From: Candidatus Latescibacterota bacterium
GTDB lineage: Bacteria; Latescibacterota; UBA2968; SICM01
Assembly (NCBI GenBank): GCA_009694805.1
Contig: SICM01000006.1
Location: 1-63,883, forward strand
DNA length: 63,883 bases
Reading direction: 5' to 3'
Made by a program: the position numbers and the translations under genes. Below the pieces are notes generated by a model that searched no databases, was not told the origin of the DNA, and saw nothing but the letters and a program-made list of their open reading frames with translations. The first letter of the stretch is position 1, and every line of letters starts with the position of its first letter. Positions 1 through 9,358 of this stretch are shown here, in pieces.

Positions 1-48
1 GAAGGCCGGGAGACATCTCAAACTCCTGTTTCAAACAAATCGCAGATG

Positions 49-77
49 TTGACTGCTTGATCCTCTTTTTCAATAAT
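49..77 (+). promoter_or_regulatory. Putative sigma-70 promoter for the first catabolic gene
   Basis: TTGACT at 49-54 is followed after exactly 17 bases by AATAAT at 72-77; each box matches the consensus at five of six positions. The predicted transcript start would leave a leader of about 80 bases before the ATG at 166. The rest of 1-165 shows no gene; it is less GC-rich than the coding DNA around it. Read from sequence only. Confidence 0.45.
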
Positions 78-165
78 CGGCCCAAGTCATCCACAAATGC
101 AGTCAAACAGCAAAAATCCTACTCAACCCAACTGTACGGTTACAAAAAAAGAAGGAGATTGACTC

Positions 166-1335
166 ATGCTCAAGACAGCCGATGCCGTGGTGGTCGGAGG
201 GGGCATCCTGGGGGCCAGCACGGCCCATTTTCTGGCGAAGCGGGGGTTCGGGAAGGTGGCCCTGCTGGAGAAGCGGACGCTGTCCGCAGTCAGCACCGGG
301 CACTCGGCGGCGGTGATCCGGACGTTCTACTCCAATGCGCTGACGATCCGGCTGGCCCTGCGGGCGCTGGAGATGTTCGGGCACGACCGGGATGAACTGG
401 GAGGAGACTGCCGGTTTCGCAAGACGGGGTACCTCTGCCTCCTATCCGAGCACACCGCCGCCTCCGGACGGCAGGTGCTCCAGGCCGAGCGGGCGCAGGG
501 GGTCGAGGTGAAGGACCTGTCGGGGGAAGAGGTCCAGAAGCTGATCCCTCCGATCGACCTGAAAGGGCTCGTGGGCGGCGTGTACGAGCCGAATTCGGGG
601 TATGCGGACCCGGTCCGGACGACCCGGAATCTGGTTGAAAAGGCGAAGGAATGGGGGCTGGAGGCGTATGAGGGCGTGGGCGCGACGGGCATCCGGCTGA
701 AGGAGGGCCGGGTGGTGGGGGTGGACACGGAGCAGGGGACCATCGACACGCGGGTGGTCGTGAACGCGGCGGGGCCCTGGGGGCGGCACGTGGGTCTTGG
801 GATCGGGCTGAACACCTCCCTGCGCTGGAGCCGGGAGAGCGACATTGTGCTCAAGAAGCCTGCGGGCCTGGGGCCTTTCCCGGTGACCTCGGACCCCAAC
901 CTCCGGATCTATCTGCGGCCGGAGGGGGAGGACGAGGTGCTGGCGGGCCTGAGCTTCCCCAAGGAGGTAGAACCCCTGGACATCGAAAATTATGATCCCC
1001 AGATGGACGCTGTGACGCGCAAGCGTATCGAGGACGGGATCTTCGAGCGGATACCGATCCTCCGGGGCGCGGCCTATGTCCGGGGGTGGGCGTCCGTGTA
1101 CACGATCACGGACGACTGGCACCCGCTGGTGGGGCCGGAGCCGGGCATGGAAGGGTATTACGCCTGCTTCGGGGGGAGCGGGCACAGCTTCAAGCTGGGG
1201 CCTCCCATCGGCGAAAGCCTGAGCGCCGTGATCGCGGGTGAGACGCCGAAGCTCGACCTGCGGGCGCTGCGCCCGAGCCGGTTCGTGGAGGGGGAGATCT
1301 TCACCTCCGCGTGGGGAGGGGGGAATCGGGGTTAA
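166..1335 (+). CDS. FAD-dependent oxidoreductase (DAO family)
   Basis: A 389-residue flavoprotein of the D-amino acid oxidase/sarcosine oxidase fold. The N-terminal Rossmann motif GGGILG (residues 11-16) is followed by the ribose-binding acidic residue E35, and the C-terminal FAD-contacting segment FGGSGHSFKLGP is present. Members oxidise secondary or tertiary amines, amino acids or 2-hydroxy acids; the substrate cannot be read here. The start has a good ribosome-binding site (AAGGAG). The stop overlaps the next start by one base (TAATG), so it is translationally coupled to hyuB. A distant paralogue of similar length lies at 48470-49663. The coupling suggests oxidative processing of a cyclic amide or N-methylated compound together with HyuAB, which is inference. 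Confidence 0.85.
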   Translation: MLKTADAVVVGGGILGASTAHFLAKRGFGKVALLEKRTLSAVSTGHSAAVIRTFYSNALTIRLALRALEMFGHDRDELGGDCRFRKTGYLCLLSEHTAASGRQVLQAERAQGVEVKDLSGEEVQKLIPPIDLKGLVGGVYEPNSGYADPVRTTRNLVEKAKEWGLEAYEGVGATGIRLKEGRVVGVDTEQGTIDTRVVVNAAGPWGRHVGLGIGLNTSLRWSRESDIVLKKPAGLGPFPVTSDPNLRIYLRPEGEDEVLAGLSFPKEVEPLDIENYDPQMDAVTRKRIEDGIFERIPILRGAAYVRGWASVYTITDDWHPLVGPEPGMEGYYACFGGSGHSFKLGPPIGESLSAVIAGETPKLDLRALRPSRFVEGEIFTSAWGGGNRG

Positions 1336-3059
1336 TGAAAAAAGATCCGATCCGATTCGAGGTCATCCGAAACGCCCTCCTGGAGGCCACGGAGGAAATG
1401 GCCATCGCCCTGCGGCGCAGCGCCTACTCCACGAACATCAAGACGCGGGCGGACTTCTCGTGTGCGCTCTTCGACCGGCAGTTGCAGCCCGTGGCCCAGG
1501 CCTTCACCCAGCCCAACCACCTGGGCTCGCTGGCCGAGCAGGTGCCCAGGGCGGTCCGGGCGTACGGGCCTGAAAATCTGGGGCCTGGCGACGCCCTTCT
1601 CACCAACGACCCTTACGGGGGCGGGGTGCATCTGAATGACATCACCCTGATCTCGCCCGTGTACTATGGAGACGCGCCGTTCGGGTACGTGGCCAACCTG
1701 GCCCACCACGTGGATGTGGGGGGGGGCGCGCCGGCCAGCGTGGGGGCCTTCCGGGAGGTCTACCAGGAGGGGATCATCATCCCCCCGGTGAAGCTGGTGC
1801 GGGGCGGGGAGATCGTCTCCGATGTGTTCCGGCTGGTGCTGGGGCAGATCCGGTCCAAGCGGGAGACGGCGGGGGACTTCCGCGCGCAGGTGGCGGCCAA
1901 CCACACCGGCGTGCGCCGTCTGACGGCCCTGCTGGACCGGCTGGGACCGGAGGAGGTGGCCTTCTACATCAGTGAGCTGATCGCTTACACGGAGCGCCGG
2001 GCGCGCGCGGAGGTGGCCAAACTCCCGAAGGGGGTCTTCGCGGCGGACGGGTACGTGGACAACGACGGGTTCACCGATCAGCCCGTGCATCTGGTGGCGA
2101 AGGTCGTGATCGACGAGGCGGGCATCCTGTTCGACTTCACGGGGTCCGACGCCCAGCGGAGGGCGCCGGTGAACTCCACGTATTCGATGACCTTCTCGGC
2201 CTGCGCCTTCGTGCTCAAGTGCCTGATGGACCCCGACGTGCCGGCCAACGCCGGGTCCTACCGCCTGGTGCGTATGGTCGCGCCCGAGGGCACGGTGGTC
2301 AACTGCACGTCTCCGGCCCCGGTGGTGGGGGGGTGGGAGACGCAGTCCCGGCTGACGGACGTGATCCTGAAGGCCCTGGCCCCGGCCATGCCCGAACGGA
2401 TCCCGGCGGGCACGAAGGCGATGATCTGCCACGTGGGGTTCGGGGGCATCGACCCGCACACGGGGGAGTACTTCTGTTTTCTGGAGACCGTGGCCGGCGG
2501 GTACGGGGGACGGGCGAACAGCGACGGGCCGGACGCGGTGCAGACCCACGGGCAGAACACCGAGAATGCGCCCATCGAGGAGACCGAGATCAACTATCCG
2601 GTGCGCATCGTGCGCCTGGAGCTGGTGGACGACTCGGAGGGGGCGGGCCGACACCGGGGGGGGCTGGGGCTGCGCCGGGACTACCTGTTTCCCGACAACG
2701 AGGCCTCGTTCACGGTCCTGGCAGACCGGGACCGGTGGGGGCCCTGGGGGCTGTTCGGCGGGCTTCCGGGACGCAAGGCCAGCTATGTGCTCAACCCCGA
2801 CCGGGAGGCGGTCGAGCTGGGGTCCAAGGTCACGCTCCAGCTCAGGCCGGGGGACGTGGTGAGCTACCGGACCTGCGGGGGGGGCGGGTACGGGCCTCCG
2901 GAGGAGCGGGACCCGGAGCGGGTGCTGCGCGACGTGCGCGACGGCAAGGTGAGCGCGGCGCGGGCGCGGGAGGTCTACCGGGTGGCGGTGGATGTGGAAC
3001 GGTGGACGGTGGATGAGGCGGAGACGAAGAGGCTGAGAGACGTGAAGCGTGAAGCGTGA
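1335..3059 (+). CDS. hyuB: Hydantoinase B/oxoprolinase family protein
   Basis: A 574-residue protein with the features of the hydantoinase B/oxoprolinase family: an N-terminal block on RIRxEVIRNAL-like sequence, the conserved NDPYGGGVHLNDI segment, the HHVDVGGG segment and a C-terminal glycine-rich CGGGGYGPP. The family forms a complex with HyuA that hydrolyses cyclic amides (N-methylhydantoin, 5-oxoproline) or carboxylates ketones with ATP. The start is ATG at 1335, overlapping the upstream stop; a frame-extended start at 1311 would add eight residues and looks spurious. The last codons (DVKREA and stop) are written by the intergenic GTGAAGC repeat that starts at 3041, so the repeat has supplied the stop codon. 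Cytoplasmic. Confidence 0.88.
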   Translation: MKKDPIRFEVIRNALLEATEEMAIALRRSAYSTNIKTRADFSCALFDRQLQPVAQAFTQPNHLGSLAEQVPRAVRAYGPENLGPGDALLTNDPYGGGVHLNDITLISPVYYGDAPFGYVANLAHHVDVGGGAPASVGAFREVYQEGIIIPPVKLVRGGEIVSDVFRLVLGQIRSKRETAGDFRAQVAANHTGVRRLTALLDRLGPEEVAFYISELIAYTERRARAEVAKLPKGVFAADGYVDNDGFTDQPVHLVAKVVIDEAGILFDFTGSDAQRRAPVNSTYSMTFSACAFVLKCLMDPDVPANAGSYRLVRMVAPEGTVVNCTSPAPVVGGWETQSRLTDVILKALAPAMPERIPAGTKAMICHVGFGGIDPHTGEYFCFLETVAGGYGGRANSDGPDAVQTHGQNTENAPIEETEINYPVRIVRLELVDDSEGAGRHRGGLGLRRDYLFPDNEASFTVLADRDRWGPWGLFGGLPGRKASYVLNPDREAVELGSKVTLQLRPGDVVSYRTCGGGGYGPPEERDPERVLRDVRDGKVSAARAREVYRVAVDVERWTVDEAETKRLRDVKREA

Positions 3060-3116
3060 AGTGTGGGGAGGGGTGGAACGAGATACGAGATACGTTTTTT
3101 GCGTTTTACGTTTCAC
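3041..3116. repeat. Tandem-arm palindrome, GTGAAGC/ACGAGAT type (copy 1)
   Basis: Tandem GTGAAGC units are followed by TGGAACGAGATACGAGATACG and then by GCGTTTTACGTTTCAC, which pairs imperfectly with the first arm. The same sequence order recurs at 15158-15250, where the CGAGATA unit is expanded to six copies. The left part overlaps the 3' end of hyuB and encodes its last residues. Confidence 0.7.
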
Positions 3117-3135
3117 TGCTTTTGAGGGTTAGTTC

Positions 3136-5244
3136 ATGGCATTCAGATACCGTCTCGGCGTGGACGTGGGTGGCACGTTCACCGACGCCACGCTGATCGA
3201 CGAGACCACGGGGGAGATCCGCGTGGGCAAGGTCCCCTCCACGCCGGGAGACCCGTCTATCGGATTCATCGAGGCCGTGCATCGTATCCTGAGGGATGCG
3301 GGGGCGATGCCCGCGGAGGTGGGCTATGTGGCGCACGGCACCACGGTGGCCACCAACGCCCTGATCGAGGGGAAGGTCGCGCGCACGGGGTTCGTCACGA
3401 CCGAGGGGTTTCGCGACATGCTGGAGATCGCCCGCCAGGTGCGGCCCACGCTCTACGACCTGCTGTTCGAGAAGCCCCGGCCCCTGGTCCCCCGCCACCT
3501 CTGCTTCGGCGCGCCGGAGCGGGTGGACGCCCGTGGGAATGTGCTCACGCCGCTGGACGAGGGGGCGATGCGGAGGGTGGCGGAGGCGTTGCGCCGGGAG
3601 GGCGTGGCATCCATCGCCGTCTGCTTTCTGCACGCCTACGCCAGCCCGGCTCACGAGCGGCGGGCGGGGGAGATCCTGCGGGAGGTCTTCCCGGAGGCCA
3701 TGGTGTCCCTGTCGTCCGAGGTGGCGCCGGAGTTCCGGGAGTATTACCGGGCCAGCACCACGGTGATCAACGCCTGCATCCGGCCCGTGGTGGCGCGCTA
3801 TCTCCGGAACATCGAGGTCCGCCTGCGGGAGGAGGGGCTGAAGGCGGAGCTGCTGGTGATGCAGAGCAGCGGCGGGGTGCTGACGTTCGCGGCGGCCAGC
3901 GAGCGGCCGGTGTTCATGGTGGAGTCGGGGCCGGCGGCGGGGGCCATCGCGGCCACCTATCTGGGGGGCGTCCTGGGGTACCGGGACGTGATCTCCTTCG
4001 ACATGGGGGGGACCACGGCCAAGGCCGGGCTGATCCAGGACGGCGCGCCCAGGGTGACGAAGGACTACGAGGTGGGGGCGACGGCCAGGGCGGGGGTGGG
4101 GGCCTCCCGGGGCAGCGGGTATCCGATTCGCACGCCGGTGATCGACCTGGTGGAGATCGGCGCGGGCGGGGGGTCCATCGCCTGGGTGGACTCCGGGGGG
4201 GTGCTGCGCGTGGGGCCGCAGAGCGCGGGGGCGGACCCCGGCCCGGTCTGCTACGGCAGGGGGGGGACGGCGCCGACGGTCACGGACGCGGACCTGGTGC
4301 TGGGACGCCTCAACCCGGATTATTTCCTGGGCGGGGAGATCGCGCTGGACGTGGCGGCGGCGCGGCGGGCGATCCAGGAGCGGTGCGCCGATCCGCTGAA
4401 GATGGACGTCGTGGCTGCGGCCCACGGCATCGTGGAGATCGCCAACGCGGCCATGGTGAACGCCCTGCGTCTGGTGTCGATCCAGCGGGGGTACGACCCG
4501 AGGGACTTCGCGCTGGTGGCGTTCGGGGGGGCCGGGCCGGCCCACGCCAACCGCCTGGCGGCGGAGACCGAGATCCCTACGGTGGTGATCCCCATGAGTC
4601 CCGGCACCACGTCGGCCATGGGGTTGCTGGTGACGGACCTGAAGCACGACTACTCGACCACGCTGATCCAGCGGGCCGACCTGGCCGACCTGGCGGCGAT
4701 GGCGGCGGTTTACGGGAAGATGGAGGCGGAGGGGCGGGCGACGCTGGCGCGGGAGGGCGTGCGCCCCGAGGACACGGCCTTTCTGCGGCAGGTCGACACG
4801 CGCTACGCGGGGCAGAGCTACGAACTGACGATCCCGCTGCCGGGCGAGGGGCCGGGGGATGCCGACATCGCCCGCGCCCTGGACCGGTTCCACGCCGAAC
4901 ACGACCGGGCCTACGGCTACAGCGCATCGGGGGAGCCCGTGGAGTTCGTGAACCTGCGGCTCACGGCCACGGGGCAGATCGCCCGGCCCCGGCTGCGGGA
5001 GCTGGGGACGAAGGGCGGGGATGCGACCCAGGCCCGCAAGGCCGTCCGGCCCGTGTACTTCGCGGAGCGGGATGGGTACGTCGAGTGTCCGATCTACGAC
5101 CGCTACCGGCTGGGCGCCGGATGCGTGATCGAGGGGCCGGGGATCGTGGAGGAGGTCGATTCCACGACGGTCATCCACCCCGGGTACCAGGCCGAGGTAG
5201 ACCGGTACGGGAATCTGATTCTTCGTGCTTCCCCGATGGGTTGA
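3136..5244 (+). CDS. hyuA: Hydantoinase A/oxoprolinase family protein
   Basis: A 702-residue protein beginning with the phosphate-binding GVDVGGTFTDATLID block of the hydantoinase/oxoprolinase N-terminal domain, followed by the central hydantoinase domain with MQSSGG, GPAAGA and DMGGTTAKAG motifs and a C-terminal beta-rich region. It is the ATP-using partner of HyuB; together they open cyclic amides or carboxylate a ketone. Length is normal for the family. It lies 76 bases after hyuB, with the tandem-repeat element between. The family is confident, the substrate unknown. A dense set of overlapping reading frames here is only a GC-bias shadow. Confidence 0.9.
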   Translation: MAFRYRLGVDVGGTFTDATLIDETTGEIRVGKVPSTPGDPSIGFIEAVHRILRDAGAMPAEVGYVAHGTTVATNALIEGKVARTGFVTTEGFRDMLEIARQVRPTLYDLLFEKPRPLVPRHLCFGAPERVDARGNVLTPLDEGAMRRVAEALRREGVASIAVCFLHAYASPAHERRAGEILREVFPEAMVSLSSEVAPEFREYYRASTTVINACIRPVVARYLRNIEVRLREEGLKAELLVMQSSGGVLTFAAASERPVFMVESGPAAGAIAATYLGGVLGYRDVISFDMGGTTAKAGLIQDGAPRVTKDYEVGATARAGVGASRGSGYPIRTPVIDLVEIGAGGGSIAWVDSGGVLRVGPQSAGADPGPVCYGRGGTAPTVTDADLVLGRLNPDYFLGGEIALDVAAARRAIQERCADPLKMDVVAAAHGIVEIANAAMVNALRLVSIQRGYDPRDFALVAFGGAGPAHANRLAAETEIPTVVIPMSPGTTSAMGLLVTDLKHDYSTTLIQRADLADLAAMAAVYGKMEAEGRATLAREGVRPEDTAFLRQVDTRYAGQSYELTIPLPGEGPGDADIARALDRFHAEHDRAYGYSASGEPVEFVNLRLTATGQIARPRLRELGTKGGDATQARKAVRPVYFAERDGYVECPIYDRYRLGAGCVIEGPGIVEEVDSTTVIHPGYQAEVDRYGNLILRASPMG

Positions 5245-5311
5245 CAAACATGGATGTTATTGATTCCAGCGTAGATAAAGAGAAAGTTACAACCGAGTTC
5301 CCGAGTAGCCC

Positions 5312-5372
5312 CGTCCCCTTCGATATGCGGCCTTTGGCCGCTACTCAGGGAGACGGGGCGTATCGAGGGACG
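5312..5372 (+). other. Compound stem-loop between hyuA and the SDR gene
   Basis: The 148-base gap between hyuA and the next gene folds well on paper. An outer stem pairs CGTCCC/TCGATA (5312-5325, two-base bulge) with TATCGAGGGACG (5361-5372). Inside it is a perfect hairpin GCGGCC-TTT-GGCCGC (5327-5341). There is no T-run, so it is not a simple terminator. It could be a processing or attenuation structure or a mobile palindrome; undecided. Confidence 0.45.
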
Positions 5373-5392
5373 AGACATTTTCTTTAACAAAT

Positions 5393-6196
5393 ATGACGCA
5401 GATGAGACGCCTCGATCAAAAACGGGTTCTGATCACGGGGGCTGCGAGCGGCATCGGGGCCGCCTCTGCGCGGTGTTTTGCCGCAGAGGGCGCCAGGGTT
5501 GTCATTGCCGACATCAATGAGGATCTGGGAGCAGAGATTGTGCGCGAGATTCAGGCCGCGAGCGGGGAGGCCCATTTTTTGCAGGCGGACATGACGGATC
5601 GCGAAGCATGCCGCCGCATGGTCAGGGATGCCGTCGCCTGCCTGGGCGGGCTGGATGTCCTGTTCAACAATGTGACGGCCATGTCCACGACGAGGCGTCC
5701 TTCCTCCGGGGACATCAGCGATGAGGATGTCGGATGGAACGCGACACTCGCCAGCGGCCTGGACGCGGTCTGGGCTGCGTCCATGACGGCCGTTCCGTAT
5801 CTGGCCGAGTCCGGGAAGGGCGTCATCCTGAGCACGGGGTCGGTGGCCGGGGCTCGTTTCGCGTATTCCTCGCCGGGGTACTCGGCAGCGAAGGCGGGGG
5901 TCGTGGGCCTCACGCGCTGGCTGGCCAAAAATCTGGGACCCAGGGGGATTCGCGCCAACTGCATGATCCCCGGGTTGATCGACACGCCCCGTTGGCACAG
6001 GCCCGGCCAGCCCTACACCCCCACCGCCAGGAACTGGGTCAAAATGACCCCGCTCGGCCGGGCAGGCACTGCGGAGGAGGTCGCCAAGCTGGCCCTCTTC
6101 CTGGCCAGCGACGAATCGTCTTTCATCACGGGGCAGGACATCGCCATCGATGGCGGATTCTGCGTGGGCATGCGCTTTGAAGAGGTGGTGACGTGA
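5393..6196 (+). CDS. SDR family NAD(P)-dependent oxidoreductase
   Basis: A 267-residue classical short-chain dehydrogenase/reductase. It has the nucleotide-binding TGAASGIG motif (residues 15-22), the DVLFNN segment, the catalytic serine in STGSVAG and the catalytic YSAAK (YxxxK). The C-terminal DIAIDGGF is the usual substrate-loop ending. The start is uncertain: ATG at 5393 or 5402, neither with a clear ribosome-binding site. Its stop overlaps the GTG of the next gene by four bases (GTGA), so the two are coupled. A sugar or sugar-acid substrate is suggested by the neighbouring lyase-like gene, as inference. Confidence 0.88.
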   Translation: MTQMRRLDQKRVLITGAASGIGAASARCFAAEGARVVIADINEDLGAEIVREIQAASGEAHFLQADMTDREACRRMVRDAVACLGGLDVLFNNVTAMSTTRRPSSGDISDEDVGWNATLASGLDAVWAASMTAVPYLAESGKGVILSTGSVAGARFAYSSPGYSAAKAGVVGLTRWLAKNLGPRGIRANCMIPGLIDTPRWHRPGQPYTPTARNWVKMTPLGRAGTAEEVAKLALFLASDESSFITGQDIAIDGGFCVGMRFEEVVT

Positions 6197-9100
6197 GGGA
6201 CCGAACACCGGACGCCCTGATCGTGTCGAGCGACGCCCGCATCGGGAAGGTGCTATCGCAGCCGGGCGCAAAAGTCATCCCGGCCAGCGCCTACCGGCTG
6301 GACGGGTTCGTGAACGACACGTTCACGGAGTACGCCAACCCCTCGATCTACCGCCCGGCCTCGGTCTGCGCGGCCCGGACGGTCAGCACGGTGCGCGCCA
6401 GCTTTTACAGCCGGAGCAACTTCTCCTCCTTCACGGGCCGGACGGCCCCGCCGGGCCCGGACATGTTCGCCGACCCCGGCCTCTACCACCTCGGCTTCAC
6501 GATGTACACCTCCGCCCGGCACGACGAGGCCGTGGACATCTGGTTCGGGGACCGTCTGGTGGCACGGGCGCGCCACCCGGACCCGGACAACCGGGTCCAC
6601 CTATTCGTGGTCCCGGAACGGCTCCAGTTCCGGGTCGGCGAGTCGATCCGCCTGGTCACGTCCGGGACGGACGGCCCGTGCCGGGTCGAAAATCTGGTCT
6701 TCCTTCCGAAGCGCCCCCGGCCCACGGAGCGTCGGCTCCGCATCCTCTCCCCGAACGTGGACCTTCGCCACGCGGACGGCGGGGTCCGGGCCTGCGTCAC
6801 GTGGGTCACGAACCGCCCGGTGTCCGGGGCGCTGCGATGGGGGAGGGACCGCACCCCTGACGTTGTCAGGCTTCCCGACCCCCTGTCCAACCACGAGGTC
6901 GTTCTGGAGGGCCTGGAGCCGGGGAAGGCGTATCGCTACGAAATCCGGATGAAAGGGCGAACCGGGAAGGAGGCCGTCCACGCCGGGGCCTTTCAGACGG
7001 ACCTGGCCCCCCCCCGGAGCCGGGCGCGCAAGGCCCGGCTTCCGCTCCTCCTGCGGCGGCCCCTTCCCGACGGTTCACCGGATCGTCGCCCCTCCATGTC
7101 CGGACCCTGGCCGGTCTCGGTGGGCGTGCCGTTCCCGAAGGGTGCGCTGGGCAGCGACGGGGAGGTCCGTCTCGTTGGAAAACGCAACGCCGAAATCCCC
7201 CTCCAGACGCGGACGCTGGCGCGTTGGCCGGACGGGTCCGTGCGCTGGGCGCTGCTGGACTTCGAGGCCGACGGGCGGAGCGGGTACCGGGTCGAATACG
7301 GGGGCGACGTGGCCCGCGCGCAGGCCGGGGACCCCATCGTTGTGACAGAGTCCCGGACGGGGGTCGTCGTGACCACCGGCCCCCTGCGGGTCGAATTTCC
7401 GAAGGGGCGGGCCGCCTTTCCCGGCATCGTGTCCCTCCGTCAGGCGGACGGGATGTATCGCCGGCTCAGCCCGGCCCAATTGGGACCGGCGGTGACCTTA
7501 GTGGCCGGGGATGGAACCCCCTTCGTCTCGCGGAAGCCCGACTCGGTCGCGCTGGAGGCGTCGGGGCCTGAACGGGTCTGCGTCCGCGTGGACCTGAGAC
7601 ACCGGTCGCGGGGGGGAAAGGCGCTGTTCCGGTCGGTCCTCCGCGTCCATCTGTTCCGGGGGAGCGGGGCTGTGCGGGTCCTGCACACGTTTGAGAACGA
7701 CCGGACGGACGCGGAGTTCACGCAGGTCCGGGAGTTGAGGCTGCGCGCGGACCTGGACGTGGGGGCGGGCGCGGCGGGACGGATCGACCGGCGCGCGGCA
7801 GGTCCATTGACGGGTCAGCCGGTCCGCCTGCGGCAGACGCACGACGACCGGTACGTCGTGTCGCCTGGACGGGGGAGGGTCCGGGGGGGGCGGCGCGCCG
7901 GGGGGGAGGTGGACCTGTCCGGGGATCGGGCGGGGGTTGCGTTTTCGGTGAGGGACTTCTGGCAGAACTACCCGAAGGGCGTGGCCGTGGACGCGGGGGG
8001 GATCACGTTCGAGGGCTGTCCGCCGCTGGGCAGGGAAGATTATCCGAGGGGGGGCGAGCTGGAGGACCGGCTCTACTACTACCTGCTGGACGGGCGCTAC
8101 AGGTTCAAGCGTGGCGTGTCCCGCACCCACGAGTGCTGGTTTCACTTCCGAAGCGCCGGGGCCGCGCCCCCGGAGGGGTTCCACGCCTGCGTGCAGAGGC
8201 CCCCCCTCTACAGCGTGTCGCGGGAGACGTTCAACCGGAGCCGGGCCGTCACCCGGCTGCCGTCCAAGGCGAAGTCCCCCTATCCGTCCTACGAGGCGTG
8301 GGTGGAAGCGGCCCGAGAGGTCTACGCCAGGGACCGGGAGGCGTCGCGGGCCTACGGCATGCTCAACCACGGCGACTACTTCGGGGAGCGGACCTACAAC
8401 TGGGGAAACATGGAGTACGACACGCCCTGGGGCTTCCTCCAGGAGTACCTGCGGGGCGGGCATCCGGACTTTTACACCTGGGCGGAGGAGGCGGCGCGCC
8501 ACCTCGTGGACGTGGACACGTGCCATCACAGCCCGAACCCGAAGGCCGTGGGGGAGCAGTACTCCCACTGCGTGGGGCATGTGGGGGGGTACTACCCGGA
8601 CGGCCACCGGGAGGAGGCGATCTTCCGGGGGAACTGGAGCGTGACGCACACGTGGGTGGAGGGGCTGTTTCTCCACCACCTCCTGACGGGGGAGCCGCGC
8701 GCCTTAGAGGGGGCGATGAAGACGTGCGGCCTGATGGCGGGGGAGATGGTCAGCGACTACGACTTCCAGAACTGCCGCGAGCCGGGCTGGCATCTCATCC
8801 ACCTGTCCGCGGCCTACCGGGCCACGGGCCGGCGGGTCTACCTGAACGCGGCGCGGATCGTGGTGGACCGGGTCCTGGAGCGACAGCGCCCGTCCGGCGG
8901 GTGGGACCGGCTGATGGTGCCGGAGCACTGCTGCTGCCTGCCGCCCCGGCACACGGGGGAGACGGATTTTATGACGGGGCTGCTGATGGTCGGCCTCAAC
9001 CGCTACTACGAGGCCACGGGGGAGGCGCGCGTGGCCAGGGCGATCGTGCGGGCGGCGGACTGGGTCCTGCGCACGGTCTGGGTCCCGGAAAGACGGAGCA

Positions 9101-9358
9101 CGCGCTACACCTCCTGCCCCTACGCGTTCGTGCGGGAGGGCGCGGACCTGGGGGCCATGAAGGGCATTGCGGCGGCCCACCGGTTCTCGGGCGAGGAGCG
9201 GTTCCGGGAGGTCCTGCTGGCCGGGGTGGAGTCGGCGGTGGCCGACCGGCCCGGTCTCCATCGGGGGGGGGGTGGAGATCTGTTTTGCGATGCGGGGCGC
9301 GCCGCAGGTCCTGGCCGGGCTGCCGGCGGGCGGGGAGAGGGAAAGGAGGAGACGGTGA
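6193..9358 (+). CDS. YetA/exo-rhamnogalacturonan lyase-like protein (frameshifted)
   Basis: A large protein of about 1050 residues. Residues 1-170 look like a beta-sandwich carbohydrate-binding module and residues about 195-270 a fibronectin-III-like module. From about residue 300 the sequence [14 protein letters not shown] starts the RIFT-barrel domain of the PcRGLX/YetA family. An (alpha/alpha)-barrel with [11 protein letters not shown] and CHHSPNP follows from about residue 700. The family degrades pectin-type polysaccharides. The frame is broken at a G10 run (9263-9272). After the run the family-like frame continues as [16 protein letters not shown] to a TGA at 9356-9358, which overlaps the GTG of the next gene. 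Removing one G restores this. As written, one frame runs unbroken from 6193 to 10656 and would give a 1487-residue fusion. No signal peptide is visible. Confidence 0.7.

Noticed and set aside
3106-5247. 713-codon antisense frame over hyuA
   Set aside because: Arg/Pro/His-rich shadow produced by the GC-biased codon use of hyuA on the opposite strand.
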